64,000 nt of DNA, taken from Mesobacillus boroniphilus. GTDB lineage: Bacteria > Bacillota > Bacilli > Bacillales > Cytobacillaceae. The notes beneath the pieces were generated by a model, which was not told the origin of the DNA, searched no databases, and was given only the letters and a program-made list of their open reading frames with translations. Below, in pieces: positions 1-9,131 of this stretch. Each line of letters opens with the position of its first letter. Within the stretch, counting starts at the first letter, position 1. The DNA lies in contig NZ_QTKX01000002.1 in assembly GCF_018424685.1 (NCBI RefSeq), positions 124,001-188,000 of the forward strand, in the 5' to 3' direction. The translations under genes were made by a program, and so were the position numbers.

Positions 1-2
1 AA

Positions 3-476
3 CAATTTGAAGACGATTATGGCTACTATGAAAATGAATTTTATCCGCAATATGACGGAAGAATTTTTCCAGGTGGAGGGCCATCGGGCTTTCCGGGACA
101 GGGAGGAGGAATCCCAGGAGGCGGCTTTCCAGGGCAAGGTGGAGGCATTCCGGGCGGTGGATTTCCTGGAGGCGGACCAGGTGGACCAGGAGGTTTCCCT
201 GGAGGAGGCCAGCAGGGAGGCGGAGCACCGACATCGCCGCCACCTCAATTCACTCCGCAGGAAACACAAGCATCCTTATATGCCGTTGACCCGGGCGGAA
301 TTAGAAGGTGCCTGTATCGCTATACGTATGTCTGGCTGGAGAATGGCAGAAGCTTCTGGTATTTTCCAACCTTTGTCGGCAGGAATTCTGTCGCTGGCTG
401 GAGATGGAGACGTCGCTGGGGTTGGGTTTATTTCGGTATCGATTTAAGGCAGATCCGTTCCTTCCAATGTTTTTAA
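3..476 (+). CDS. Gly/Pro-rich protein with aromatic C-terminal domain (5' truncated)
   Basis: This reading frame is open from the window edge to TAA at 474-476, so the start lies upstream. The visible 157 residues begin with an acidic Tyr-rich stretch. A low-complexity segment of GGGFPGQGGGIPGG-type repeats follows (about residues 23-70), then a short Pro/Gln linker, then a compact aromatic/Arg-rich C-terminus with YRYTYVWLENGRSFWYFP and GWRWRRRWGWVYFGID. I recall short Bacillus proteins of unknown function with this layout, some loosely labelled transporter, but nothing here shows transport. The frame overlapping it from position 7 reads the same bases out of register and lacks this pattern. 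A terminator follows 15 bases after the stop. Confidence 0.7.
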   Translation, partial: QFEDDYGYYENEFYPQYDGRIFPGGGPSGFPGQGGGIPGGGFPGQGGGIPGGGFPGGGPGGPGGFPGGGQQGGGAPTSPPPQFTPQETQASLYAVDPGGIRRCLYRYTYVWLENGRSFWYFPTFVGRNSVAGWRWRRRWGWVYFGIDLRQIRSFQCF

Positions 477-490
477 GCAAGTTAAGCATG

Positions 491-527
491 AAAAAGAGAG
501 CCCCTAATTACAAGGAGCTCTCTTTTA
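491..527. terminator. Bidirectional terminator
   Basis: An 8-bp perfect stem (AAGAGAGC at 494-501, GCTCTCTT at 517-524) has an A-run on the left and T-rich sequence on the right. It sits between two convergent genes and can serve both. Confidence 0.75.
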
Positions 528-534
528 CATTCTC

Positions 535-1896
535 TTAAAAAATCATATACGCAGCAAGCACGATGATTGGCAATGTTACAAGTGTACGCTGCAGGAAGAT
601 GATGAACAATTCCCCGAAGCTTACAGGAATTTTCGAACCTAGCAATAATCCGCCAACCTCTGACATGTAGATTAGCTGGGTTACGGAAACAGACGCTACA
701 ATGAACCTTGTCATCGGGCTTGCGATATCGGCACCGATAACGGAAGGAAGGAACATGTCCGCAAAACCGACAATCAATGTCTCAGATGCAGCCTTTGCCT
801 CAGGAACCTGCATCAGCTCAAGCAGCGGAATGAACGGCATACCGAGCCATTGAAATACTGGTGTGTACTCCGCGACAATCAGCGCCAGTGTTCCAAGCGC
901 CATGACGATTGGTGCAACACCCATCCACATATCAAGAATATTGCGGATGCCGGCAAGGAAGAAATCTTTAAAACTTTTATTGCTGCTTGCTTTTTCGACA
1001 GCTTGTGCCATACCCCAGGAGAAAGGTGTATAGCCATCTGGGATGTTCTCCTCAGAGTAGTCGTTGTTCTGCTCCACATAATACGTATCCTGCTTCCTGG
1101 AAAGAGGCGGGATTCGCGGAAGGATGACGGCTGCAACCACACCAGCCAGTGTCACAGTCAAATAGAATGGAACAAACATATGAGCCAGGTCAACCTGGGA
1201 AATGACGACAAGGCTGAAAGTGATGGAGACAACAGAGAAAGTCGTTCCGATGACAGCCGCTTCTCGTCTGGTATAATAGCCTTCTTCATACTGCTTGCTC
1301 GTCAGGAGGACCCCGATTGTGCCATCGCCAAGCCATGATGTAAGAGTATCGATGGAAGAACGGCCAGGCAATGTGAAAATCGGGCGCATGATTTTAGCCA
1401 TCAAGGTGCCGAACAATTCAAGCAAACCGAAGTTCAACAATAAAGGCAGGAATAATCCCGCAAAGAGAAAAACAGAGAAAAGGATTGGCAAAAGGTCGTT
1501 GAGCAGAAGTCCGCCTGTGTTAGGTGACCAAACTGCTTCAGGTCCTAATTGAAATAAAGTCATAACTGCAAAAATAGCCCCTAAAATTCGGGCAATAAGC
1601 CAAACGGTTGGAACATCGAATAATGCTTTAAGAAAATGATTGCGATTAAGAAATTCAGGTCTAACGCTTTTAATCAATAATGTGCCAATTAAAGTCAGTA
1701 CAATTATCACCGTCATGATTGCAGGCAGCGAATCGCCAAGCAAGTCCTGAAGCCATCCGGAAAGGACAGCGATCGGTATCGTGATTTCACCTTGATAGGA
1801 GATTGGTAACATAAAGAAAAATATTCCTATTAATGAGGGGATGATGAATGCTAACAAGTCCCCGGTTGATCTTGTTTTACGCAATGGTTTTTCCAA
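535..1896 (-). CDS. YjiH-family membrane protein (nucleoside-recognition/Gate domains)
   Basis: This 453-residue polytopic membrane protein has about ten hydrophobic segments and resembles the YjiH family, whose members carry the Gate (nucleoside recognition) domain. Supporting stretches are LPGRSSIDTLTSWLGDGT in the first half and GFADMFLPSVIGADI in the second, which look like the two pseudo-symmetric Gate repeats. The start is TTG, with an SD-like AAGGGTG about 8 bases upstream. It stands alone, convergent with the Gly-rich gene. Family members are assumed to be transporters of unknown substrate, so no substrate can be given. Confidence 0.75.
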   Translation of the reverse strand: MEKPLRKTRSTGDLLAFIIPSLIGIFFFMLPISYQGEITIPIAVLSGWLQDLLGDSLPAIMTVIIVLTLIGTLLIKSVRPEFLNRNHFLKALFDVPTVWLIARILGAIFAVMTLFQLGPEAVWSPNTGGLLLNDLLPILFSVFLFAGLFLPLLLNFGLLELFGTLMAKIMRPIFTLPGRSSIDTLTSWLGDGTIGVLLTSKQYEEGYYTRREAAVIGTTFSVVSITFSLVVISQVDLAHMFVPFYLTVTLAGVVAAVILPRIPPLSRKQDTYYVEQNNDYSEENIPDGYTPFSWGMAQAVEKASSNKSFKDFFLAGIRNILDMWMGVAPIVMALGTLALIVAEYTPVFQWLGMPFIPLLELMQVPEAKAASETLIVGFADMFLPSVIGADIASPMTRFIVASVSVTQLIYMSEVGGLLLGSKIPVSFGELFIIFLQRTLVTLPIIVLAAYMIF

Positions 1897-2134
1897 AATT
1901 ATTTCACCCTTAAATTACATATTTATAAGCCAAAAATCATTTTAATTCATAACCCCTGTTTTGCCAACCTTTTTCTCGGTCCAATTCCTTCCTGTGTTAT
2001 ATTCTCCTAAAGCAAGCAAGCTAAACACCTATAAGCCACCTTAATATAAATTTCGATTTTTTTTAGCAGGATTCCTCCTATTTAGCGTGAATTCTTAATA
2101 GGACTATTACCTTATTTAATCAGGGAGAATACTA

Positions 2135-2623
2135 ATGAATGTGTTTTTGGAAAAGATCGGTCCAGATAAAAAGGAAATACTGCGTAATCTTTATTCACTC
2201 TACCTACACGATTTGTCCAATTATACAAAAGGATTGCAGATTAGTGAGGATGGCAGCTTCGAATTTGATTCATTTTCACTTATATGGGAAAAAGACGGAG
2301 TCACGCCATACTTCATGATCGTCGATGAAAAGCTGGCAGGATTTGTCCTGATTCTCGAAGCACCTTTTACGACAAAAGTAGATAAAGTAATCAATGACTT
2401 TTTCATCCTCAACCCATTCCGGGGAAAAGGAGTCGCAAAAGCAGCGGTATCAGAAATATTTGCCCATAATAAAGGGAGCTATTATATATCCCAGTTGATA
2501 AAAAACCAAACAGCAGTGCACTTTTGGAAAAAAGTCTACCAACAAGAGGGGATTGCCTTTGTAGAACAGTCCGAAGTTCAGGATGGGGAAGAAGTCGTTT
2601 ATCAGACCTTTGTTATTAGGTAA
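2135..2623 (+). CDS. GNAT-family N-acetyltransferase
   Basis: This 162-residue single-domain protein has a GNAT fold signature. A beta-strand segment (KVDKVINDFFILNPFRGKGV) leads into the acetyl-CoA pyrophosphate-binding motif, here RGKGVA at about residue 97. A C-terminal strand and helix containing FWKKVYQQEGI follow. The ATG is preceded by GGGAG at a normal distance. The gene is monocistronic, ends at a strong shared terminator and faces the alpha-glucosidase gene. The acceptor substrate cannot be read from the sequence. It resembles the group annotated as predicted acetyltransferase COG5628. Confidence 0.8.
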   Translation: MNVFLEKIGPDKKEILRNLYSLYLHDLSNYTKGLQISEDGSFEFDSFSLIWEKDGVTPYFMIVDEKLAGFVLILEAPFTTKVDKVINDFFILNPFRGKGVAKAAVSEIFAHNKGSYYISQLIKNQTAVHFWKKVYQQEGIAFVEQSEVQDGEEVVYQTFVIR

Positions 2624-2674
2624 GACCAGTAGCTAAATGCCCGAACCTTGCTCGAAGGAGAAAAAGGATAAATA

Positions 2675-2712
2675 AAAGGGAGTGCCATCATAAATAGGCA
2701 CTCCCTTTAAAA
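2675..2712. terminator. Bidirectional terminator
   Basis: A perfect 12-bp stem (AAAGGGAGTGCC at 2675-2686, GGCACTCCCTTT at 2697-2708) has A- and T-rich flanks. It lies between the convergent acetyltransferase and alpha-glucosidase genes. Confidence 0.9.
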
Positions 2713-2713
2713 A

Positions 2714-4366
2714 TTACTTCAAATATACTCTTGTTTCATATGGGTTCAGTGAGAATGATGCCCCCTGTTTTTCAACCTTATAGTTATTCAGCAGTAATTT
2801 GCTTGTTTCAAACGGGAATCCGTCGAACTCGAAGGCTGCCGGCTCGCCGGAAAGGTTTGAGATGATCAGGGCTTGCTGTTCGTCCAAAGTTCTTGTGTAA
2901 GCATAAATTTGTTGGTGATCTTCAAGAATCAGATCATATGTGCCATACGTGAACACGTCATTTGACTTCTTCATCTCAATCATTTTTTTGTAAAAATGAA
3001 GGATGGAGTCAGGATCATTTAGCTGTTCTTCAACATTGATTGTTGTATAGTTTGGATTCATCCCGAGCCATGGCTTGCCTGTTGTGAATCCGGCATTTGC
3101 TTCATCGGACCATTGCATAGGCGTGCGTGAGTTGTCACGGCTTGTTGCCCAGATAAATTCCATGATCTCTTCATGCTGCACACCGTTTTCGCGGCGGATT
3201 TTATACAGGTTCTTGATTGCTACATCATTATAATCCTCTATGGAAGGGAACTGGACATTGGTCATGCCGATCTCCTGTCCCTGATAAATGAAAGGAGTTC
3301 CCTGCATGAGAAAGTACATGGATGCCAGTGCTGTTGCACTTTCGCGCCAGTGATCCTTGTCATCACCCCATGTTGAAACGATACGGGCTTTATCATGGTT
3401 TTCAATGAATAACGCATTCCAGCCGTGCCCTTCAAGACCTTTTTGCCAGCGGGTAAAAGTTTTCTTCAATTTTGCCAAGTCGAGCGCCTTCTTTTCAGAA
3501 TCCCACAAATCAAGATGCTCAAACTGGAAAACCATATTGAATTTACCTTGTTCCTCACCAACCCAAAGATCGGCTTCCTCGATGCTGACGCCATTTGCTT
3601 CGCCGACTGTCATGATGTCGTACTTTGAGAACGTTTCTTCCTTCAGCTCTTCCAGGAAGGGCTGGATCCCATCGACATTCATATGCTTGTCAAAAGAAGA
3701 CACATACTGCAATCCTTCAGGATTTGGCATGTCCTTTAGGCCAGCTTCTTTTTTGATGTGGCTGATTGCGTCAACACGGAAACCGTCGATACCCTTATCA
3801 AGCCACCAGTTAATCATATTGTACAATGCTGTACGTACTTCTTTATTTTCCCAGTTCAGGTCAGGCTGTTTGCGGGAGAAAATATGCAGGAAGTACTGAT
3901 CAGTCTTTTCATCGTATTCCCATGCAGAACCTCCGAAAATGCTCTCCCAGTTATTCGGCTCCTCACCGTCCTTGCCATCGCGCCAGATGTACCAGTCACG
4001 CTTCGGACTGAGCTTTGATTCACGTGACTCGATGAACCATTGGTGCTCATCGCTTGTGTGGTTAATAACAAGATCAATAATCAGCTTCATGCCTCGTTTG
4101 TGCGTTTCAGCAAGAAGCTGGTCAAAGTCTGCCATCGTTCCAAACTCATCCATGATATCCTGATAATCGCTGATATCATAACCATTATCATCATTAGGGG
4201 ACTTGTACATCGGGCAGATCCAGATAACATCGATTCCCAGGTCCTTCAAGTAGTCAAGCTTTGAAATCATTCCTTGTAAATCACCGATGCCATCGCCGTT
4301 GGAATCCATGAAGCTCCTTGGATATACCTGATAGGCAACAGCCTCTTTCCACCATTTGTGTTTCAT
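2714..4366 (-). CDS. GH13 alpha-glucosidase (oligo-1,6-glucosidase/maltase type)
   Basis: This is a cytoplasmic GH13 alpha-glucosidase of 550 residues, typical for the oligo-1,6-glucosidase group. It should cleave oligosaccharides imported by the adjacent ABC system. The start chosen begins MKHKWWKEAVAYQVYPRSF and has GAGGG five bases upstream; an upstream in-frame ATG at 4423 would add 19 unmatched residues. Visible GH13 regions are DLVINHTSDEH (region I), GFRVDAISHI with the nucleophile Asp (II), TVGEANGV with the acid/base Glu (III) and FIENHDKAR (IV). Ala after the nucleophile is a position linked to alpha-1,4 versus alpha-1,6 preference, so a maltose-type substrate is possible but unproven. 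It is the last gene of the operon. Confidence 0.9.
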   Translation of the reverse strand: MKHKWWKEAVAYQVYPRSFMDSNGDGIGDLQGMISKLDYLKDLGIDVIWICPMYKSPNDDNGYDISDYQDIMDEFGTMADFDQLLAETHKRGMKLIIDLVINHTSDEHQWFIESRESKLSPKRDWYIWRDGKDGEEPNNWESIFGGSAWEYDEKTDQYFLHIFSRKQPDLNWENKEVRTALYNMINWWLDKGIDGFRVDAISHIKKEAGLKDMPNPEGLQYVSSFDKHMNVDGIQPFLEELKEETFSKYDIMTVGEANGVSIEEADLWVGEEQGKFNMVFQFEHLDLWDSEKKALDLAKLKKTFTRWQKGLEGHGWNALFIENHDKARIVSTWGDDKDHWRESATALASMYFLMQGTPFIYQGQEIGMTNVQFPSIEDYNDVAIKNLYKIRRENGVQHEEIMEFIWATSRDNSRTPMQWSDEANAGFTTGKPWLGMNPNYTTINVEEQLNDPDSILHFYKKMIEMKKSNDVFTYGTYDLILEDHQQIYAYTRTLDEQQALIISNLSGEPAAFEFDGFPFETSKLLLNNYKVEKQGASFSLNPYETRVYLK

Positions 4367-4440
4367 GTGAACCCTCATTTCTTTGTATGATCCTGATGTA
4401 ACCCGATATTTTACATTAGTCATTTTGCGCTGTCCAAGAC

Positions 4441-5466
4441 TTACTTATGAATCGGACTGCATGATTTTCGCTCGACCATCCTTGCCGGGATCGTAACTCT
4501 TTTTGGCAGCGCACCTGGATTTTTAATGATTTCTATTAAACAGTTAGCCGCTTCGAAACCTAACTGGAAGATGTCGATATTAACAGAAGTCAGCTGTGGC
4601 TTCATATGCTCCGCAAGCGGTACATCATTGAAGCTTATCATCGAGATTTCCTCAGGCACCTTGATATTCAGTTCCTCGGAATAACTCATAAGCTCGATAG
4701 CGGTAAAATCATCTGCCACTACCAGGGCAGTAGGCGGCTCATGGGAGGAAAGGAACCTCGTGATGCCTTCTTTTCCTTCAGACTTTAAGCATTGCTCATG
4801 GATAATATAATTTTCGTCATATGGGATGCCGGCTTCATGTAGGGCTTGTTTGAATCCCTCGAGCCGATCGATCGTAAAGACATATTCTATATTTACGCCT
4901 ACAAATGCGATTTTTTTATGGCCAAGCTTGATCAAATAGTCGGTAACCTGTTTGGTGATGTAAATATTGTCATTGTCGACATAAGTTATTCGCTCAGCGT
5001 TCATGCTCGGGCGGCCTATGACAGTAAACGGAAACTTACGCTCCAGCAAGTAATTCATGATCTTATCATCCGTTTTCGAATACAAGAGGATGATGCCGTC
5101 AACTCTACGTCCCTGCACCATCGAAACGACCTGCTGGAAAATTTCCTCATCCGTGATGCCAGTCGTTAAATATACCCCAAATTGATGTTCATGGGCTTTC
5201 ATGCTAATTCCCCTGATGACTTCGGGGAAAAACGGGTTTTGCAATGCCTGGGTAGCTGAGTTCGGCATTACTATACCGATTGTTTCCGTACTTTTTACCA
5301 CGAGGCTACGAGCCTGGTAGTTAGGGTGATACCCCAGTTTATCCATTACTTTTCGCACACGCTTCTTCGTTTCTTCATTTATATGAGGATGATCCCCGAT
5401 CACCCTTGAAACGGTCGAAGGTGACACACCGGCTGCCTTAGCTACATCTTTGATAGTGACTGCCAT
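4441..5466 (-). CDS. LacI/GalR-family transcriptional regulator
   Basis: This 341-residue protein has an N-terminal LacI helix-turn-helix (TIKDVAKAAGVSPSTVSRVI) and hinge helix (about residues 48-60). A periplasmic-binding-protein-like effector domain (GIVMPNS through PARMVERKS) follows. It lies between the inner-membrane permease gene (24 bases) and the glucosidase gene (74 bases), the usual place for a local repressor of alpha-glucoside uptake (MalR/MdxR-like). The start ATG follows AGGAGAGATGACCA. It probably binds the CG-centred palindromes in the operon promoter region (8757-8917). The effector is likely an imported sugar or its product, which is inference. Confidence 0.88.
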   Translation of the reverse strand: MAVTIKDVAKAAGVSPSTVSRVIGDHPHINEETKKRVRKVMDKLGYHPNYQARSLVVKSTETIGIVMPNSATQALQNPFFPEVIRGISMKAHEHQFGVYLTTGITDEEIFQQVVSMVQGRRVDGIILLYSKTDDKIMNYLLERKFPFTVIGRPSMNAERITYVDNDNIYITKQVTDYLIKLGHKKIAFVGVNIEYVFTIDRLEGFKQALHEAGIPYDENYIIHEQCLKSEGKEGITRFLSSHEPPTALVVADDFTAIELMSYSEELNIKVPEEISMISFNDVPLAEHMKPQLTSVNIDIFQLGFEAANCLIEIIKNPGALPKRVTIPARMVERKSCSPIHK

Positions 5467-5490
5467 TGGTCATCTCTCCTATAGTATCGA

Positions 5491-6312
5491 TTATTTTACC
5501 GAGCCTTCTGAAACTCCCTTGATGATTTGCTTTTGGAGGAAGAAGTAAATAATGATGACCGGAATGATCGCAATCGTCAGTCCTGCCAGTGCCAGATGCC
5601 ATTGCTTCGTATATTCCCCAAAGAAGAAGAACATCTTAAGTGGAATTGTTTCCATTCCTTGCTGATTGATGACAAGTGAAGGAAGCAGGTAGTCATTCCA
5701 GATCCAGATGATGTTCAGGATTGCCACTGTAACGGACACAGGTTTTAGCATCGGGAAAATAATATGCCAGAATATCTGGAATCGGTTCGCACCATCGATT
5801 GTTGCTGCTTCATCAAGTGATTTCGGAATCCCGCTCAACGTTCCGTGGTAAAGGAAGATCGACAAACTGGCGCCAAAACCAAGATACATGAAAATCAGTC
5901 CGCCTCTGTTGAGCAATTCAAGCTTACCAAAAATGGACACAAGTGGAATCATAACGGATTGGAATGGAATGAGCATTGCAGCTACAAACAGCATAAAAAT
6001 GATCCCGCTTGTTTTGCCTCCACGTCTTGAAAGGGCATAGGCAGCCATTGATGAAAAAATGATGATAACGGTCACAGCCAGTACCGTGATCAAGACAGAG
6101 TTGAAAAGGGTTTTAAGAAAATCTAATCGCTCGAAAGCAACCGTGTAATTCTCGAATGAAAAAACATTCGGAAGCTTTAAAGTATCTTCAAACATTTCTC
6201 GTTTCGTCTTAAAAGAGTTAACGATCATCAGGTAAAACGGGGAAAGCCAGATCAGGGCAAGGATGATGCCGAGAATTTCCAGAATGATTCTGCTCTGTTT
6301 TTTCTTTTTCAT
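5491..6312 (-). CDS. Carbohydrate ABC transporter permease (MalG-like)
   Basis: This 273-residue inner-membrane permease has six predicted helices. The EAA loop, EAATIDGANRFQIFWHIIFP at about residues 168-187, docks with the ATPase. The C-terminal KGVSEGSVK tail is typical of the MalG/CUT1 class. It overlaps the stop of the preceding permease gene by one base, which suggests translational coupling. No ATPase gene is in the operon, so a shared MsmX-type ATPase elsewhere probably energises transport, as is known for several Bacillus CUT1 systems. Confidence 0.9.
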   Translation of the reverse strand: MKKKKQSRIILEILGIILALIWLSPFYLMIVNSFKTKREMFEDTLKLPNVFSFENYTVAFERLDFLKTLFNSVLITVLAVTVIIIFSSMAAYALSRRGGKTSGIIFMLFVAAMLIPFQSVMIPLVSIFGKLELLNRGGLIFMYLGFGASLSIFLYHGTLSGIPKSLDEAATIDGANRFQIFWHIIFPMLKPVSVTVAILNIIWIWNDYLLPSLVINQQGMETIPLKMFFFFGEYTKQWHLALAGLTIAIIPVIIIYFFLQKQIIKGVSEGSVK

Positions 6313-7172
6313 TACATCTCGACCTCCCGTTTTTTATTAATATAAACCTGTGTAAGCGAAATAGCCGCAACAATCAGGAAGAAAATGACCGCCTTTGCCT
6401 GTGCGAATGCCATCGCGTTTTCCACAAATGCCGTTTTGAAAATCTCCATTGCGACCATTTGTGTGGAATTGTATGGTCCACCGCCAGTGAGCGACAGGTT
6501 TTGGTCATAAAGCTTGAATGAGTTTGAGAGTGTCAGGAACAAGCTGACTGTGAATGCAGGCATGACCAGCGGGAAGGTCACGTGATAAAAACGCTGGAAG
6601 CTGTTTGCTCCGTCAATTTCTGCTGCTTCAAGCAATTCCTGCGGCACTCCTTCCAGGAATGAAATGTAGATTACCATGATGTAACCAGCCATCTGCCAAC
6701 TCATCAAGATCGCCATTGCCCAGAAGCCTGTCGTCTCAGTGGACAGCCATCCCTCTAAAGCTTCGACGCCAATCAGTTCTCCGACGCTCGCGAATACCTT
6801 TGTAAAAATGAATTGCCAGATGAAACCTAAGATCAGTCCGCCGATCAGGTTAGGCATGAAGAAAATCGTTCTCAGAATATTATTCGTTCTGAATTTTTGC
6901 GTTACAAGCAATGCAAGTGAAAGGCCAAAGAAATTGATCAGGAACACAGAAACAATAGTGAATTTTGTTGTGAACCACAACGCATTTCTAAATTCTTCCT
7001 CATAAAAAAGCGCTTTATAATGTTCAAGGCCTACAAATGATGGGGTCTTAATCCCGTTCCAGTCTGTAAATGAGTAATAGACGCCATAAGCCAGCGGCAG
7101 AAGTACAACCATTGCCAAGGCGGTCAATGCTGGAGCAAGAAAAAGCCAGTACCAGAGATTTCGGTTGCGCAT
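6312..7172 (-). CDS. Carbohydrate ABC transporter permease (MalF-like)
   Basis: This 286-residue permease has six hydrophobic segments. Its EAA loop is ELLEAAEIDGANSFQRFYHV at about residues 179-198, and a conserved LTGGGPYNSTQM segment lies before the last helix, as in MalF/CUT1 permeases. It pairs with the MalG-like protein encoded immediately downstream and receives sugar from the lipoprotein encoded upstream. The 221-base gap to the binding-protein gene holds two strong hairpins that probably lower permease expression relative to the binding protein. Confidence 0.9.
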   Translation of the reverse strand: MRNRNLWYWLFLAPALTALAMVVLLPLAYGVYYSFTDWNGIKTPSFVGLEHYKALFYEEEFRNALWFTTKFTIVSVFLINFFGLSLALLVTQKFRTNNILRTIFFMPNLIGGLILGFIWQFIFTKVFASVGELIGVEALEGWLSTETTGFWAMAILMSWQMAGYIMVIYISFLEGVPQELLEAAEIDGANSFQRFYHVTFPLVMPAFTVSLFLTLSNSFKLYDQNLSLTGGGPYNSTQMVAMEIFKTAFVENAMAFAQAKAVIFFLIVAAISLTQVYINKKREVEM

Positions 7173-7250
7173 CTGAAAATCCTCCTATTCATAGTGTTGT
7201 CAGGGATGTTTAAGATAGATCGTTAATTAGGCTCCCGGACAGCTATAGAA

Positions 7251-7290
7251 GAATGATGAAAAAACCAGCAGCAGGGCTTTTTCATCATTC
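7251..7290. terminator. Strong hairpin between binding-protein and permease genes
   Basis: A 13-bp perfect inverted repeat (GAATGATGAAAAA at 7251-7263, TTTTTCATCATTC at 7278-7290) has a 14-base loop. It follows the terminator-like hairpin at 7332-7378 in the direction of transcription. It may stabilise the 5' end of the permease mRNA or add partial termination. Confidence 0.5.
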
Positions 7291-7331
7291 CACAAAAAGC
7301 GTGCCTGGAATGGAATTTTAATAGGGTTTCA

Positions 7332-7378
7332 TGAAAAAAGATAGGAAACAAAACAGCCGTAGCCGTTCTGTTTCCTTC
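7332..7378 (-). terminator. Intra-operon terminator/attenuator after the binding-protein gene
   Basis: AGGAAACA (7343-7350) pairs with TGTTTCCT (7369-7376), with further GC pairs inside. On the minus strand it is followed by a run of six T (7334-7339), giving a good intrinsic terminator just after the binding-protein stop. Partial readthrough would give the usual excess of binding protein over permeases. Confidence 0.75.
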
Positions 7379-7393
7379 TTTAGTTAAAACCTA

Positions 7394-8701
7394 TTACTTA
7401 CGAGCTTCTGCCCATGCCTTGGTAGACTCTTCTACTAATTCGTCCCATGTCATTTCGCCGCTCACATATTTCTGGATGTTGATTCCAAGCTTTTCTTGGC
7501 CCCATCCAGTTGGGTAACCCATGAAAGTCCAAGCCAATGTTTTGCCAGCTGAAGAATATTCATAGATTTCTTTTGCAAGTGGATCAGAGATCTTGCTAGC
7601 GTCATATCCTTCATAAGCAGGAATGAATTTGAAATCTTCGATTACGGCTGTTTTACCTTCTTCAGAAGTATATAACCAGTCTAGGAATTCCTTAGCTGCT
7701 GCTACTTCTTTTTCGTCCTTGTTGCTGTTTACAGCCCAGTACATTGGTACGCCAACTGGGATTGAATCTTCTTTGTAGCCTTCAACTGGGATAGGAAGGA
7801 TTCCTACGCCGCTGTTAGCCAGCTCTTCGTCGATACCAGCGATTGAACCTGATACCCAGTTACCTTGCTGGATGATTGCTGCTTTGCCAGTTGAGAACAA
7901 CTCTTCAACTTGCTTAGCATAGTCAAGGCTTACAGTAGGCTGATCAGAGTATTTGTTCTGCAGGTCAAGAACCTTCTTGAATGCATCACCGTGTTCAAAA
8001 GTAACTTCCTTCGATTCGAAAGCGTTGATTACGTTCTGATCAAATTCAGGTGCAAGGAACACGTTTGAAAGGTGAAGTCCTGTTACCCAAGTTTCTTTTG
8101 CAGGAAGAGCAAATACAGATGTAAGACCAAGGTCTTTCTTCTTGCTGTCAAGTGTCTTAACAGCTTCTTCTAGAGCGCTGTAGCTAGTGATGCTCTTTGG
8201 ATCGATTCCTGCTTTTTCAAAGATTGCTTTGTTATAGATGAAGCCATAGCCTTCCTGGTTGTATGGAAGTCCTAGTACTTTGTCGTCTTTTGTTACGCCT
8301 TCAAGAGTCCCGCTAAGTGCAGCTTTAGCAGCATCTGTGTCGGAAAGGTCTGCAAGCTTATCTTCCCAGTCTGCAACGTCCTGAGGTCCGCCAACGTTAT
8401 AAATAGTAGGTTCATTGCCAGAAGCGAACTTAGATTTAAGTGCTGCGCCGTAATCTTCGCCACCGCCGACAGTTGTGATGTTGATGTCAACACCTTCATT
8501 TGCTTCTTCATAAGCTTTTGCAATGTCTTCGAATTGATCTTTGAATTCAACCTTGAATTGGAAAATGTCAACGGTTACTTTGTCTCCATCTTTTCCGCCT
8601 TCGCCAGAAGTCTTGTCATCGCTTGATGAACATCCTGCAAGACCTCCGCCAATCAAAAGTCCAAGGGAAAGAACTGCTGGAAATAGCTTTTTTGCTTTCA
8701 T
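7394..8701 (-). CDS. Extracellular sugar-binding lipoprotein (ABC CUT1 family)
   Basis: This 435-residue solute-binding lipoprotein is the first gene of the alpha-glucoside operon. The signal peptide ends in a lipobox, LLIGGGLAGCSSSDD, with the acylated Cys at about residue 24 and a disordered Ser/Asp/Gly linker after it. The body is a class I/CUT1 binding protein: an early VDIFQFKVEFKDQFEDIAKA strand-helix, a GYGFIYNKAIFEKAGIDP segment and GKAAIIQQGNWVSGSI in the second lobe are all typical of MalE-like proteins. Neighbouring GH13 and LacI genes suggest a malto- or isomalto-oligosaccharide ligand. The long upstream region carries the regulatory sites. Confidence 0.9.
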   Translation of the reverse strand: MKAKKLFPAVLSLGLLIGGGLAGCSSSDDKTSGEGGKDGDKVTVDIFQFKVEFKDQFEDIAKAYEEANEGVDINITTVGGGEDYGAALKSKFASGNEPTIYNVGGPQDVADWEDKLADLSDTDAAKAALSGTLEGVTKDDKVLGLPYNQEGYGFIYNKAIFEKAGIDPKSITSYSALEEAVKTLDSKKKDLGLTSVFALPAKETWVTGLHLSNVFLAPEFDQNVINAFESKEVTFEHGDAFKKVLDLQNKYSDQPTVSLDYAKQVEELFSTGKAAIIQQGNWVSGSIAGIDEELANSGVGILPIPVEGYKEDSIPVGVPMYWAVNSNKDEKEVAAAKEFLDWLYTSEEGKTAVIEDFKFIPAYEGYDASKISDPLAKEIYEYSSAGKTLAWTFMGYPTGWGQEKLGINIQKYVSGEMTWDELVEESTKAWAEARK

Positions 8702-9131
8702 TGTTGGAATACCCCCATATACTTATATTTTTTTGCATGCAATCACATGCGCGTTCAGAAAGCGTTTGCATATTTTTGCATAAAACCTGAGATGATATTG
8801 ATTTTACATAACACCTTTAAAACGCTTACATGCAGGATAAAAATAATGGAAACCCTTATATAAATGGATTCCTGTGCATTGCACCCTTATTGCCATCCTG
8901 ATATGCAAACGATTGCAGCTTCGGATTCATAATAGCATATGAATTTTAGAATGACAATATGAAAGTTTATTAGAAATTTAAATTTAAAGATTGTTAATTT
9001 AAGCTGAAATGGAAGCCCTGAATCATGGCCTAAAGGTAGAGAATTAGTATATACACGTATTATTTGCTGTCGAGTGTTTGAAGGTCTATCATGGATGATA
9101 ATACTGAAAAATAATTGCAGAAGGTGAAGAC
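8702..9131. promoter_or_regulatory. Divergent promoter region with three LacI/CcpA-type operators
   Basis: This 430-base gap separates the sugar operon (minus) from the HAD gene (plus). Three 14-bp CG-centred sites are visible. AGAAAGCGTTTGCA is at 8757-8770, 56 bases from the start codon. TTAAAACGCTTACA at 8817-8830 fits the cre consensus with one mismatch. TGCAAACGATTGCA at 8904-8917 is a near-perfect palindrome. The LacI-family repressor of the operon and CcpA are the obvious candidates. The rest is AT-rich with no further structure noted. Confidence 0.65.

Noticed and set aside
3357..3899. 180-codon frame on the plus strand
   Set aside because: Fully inside the alpha-glucosidase gene on the other strand; no SD or family match.
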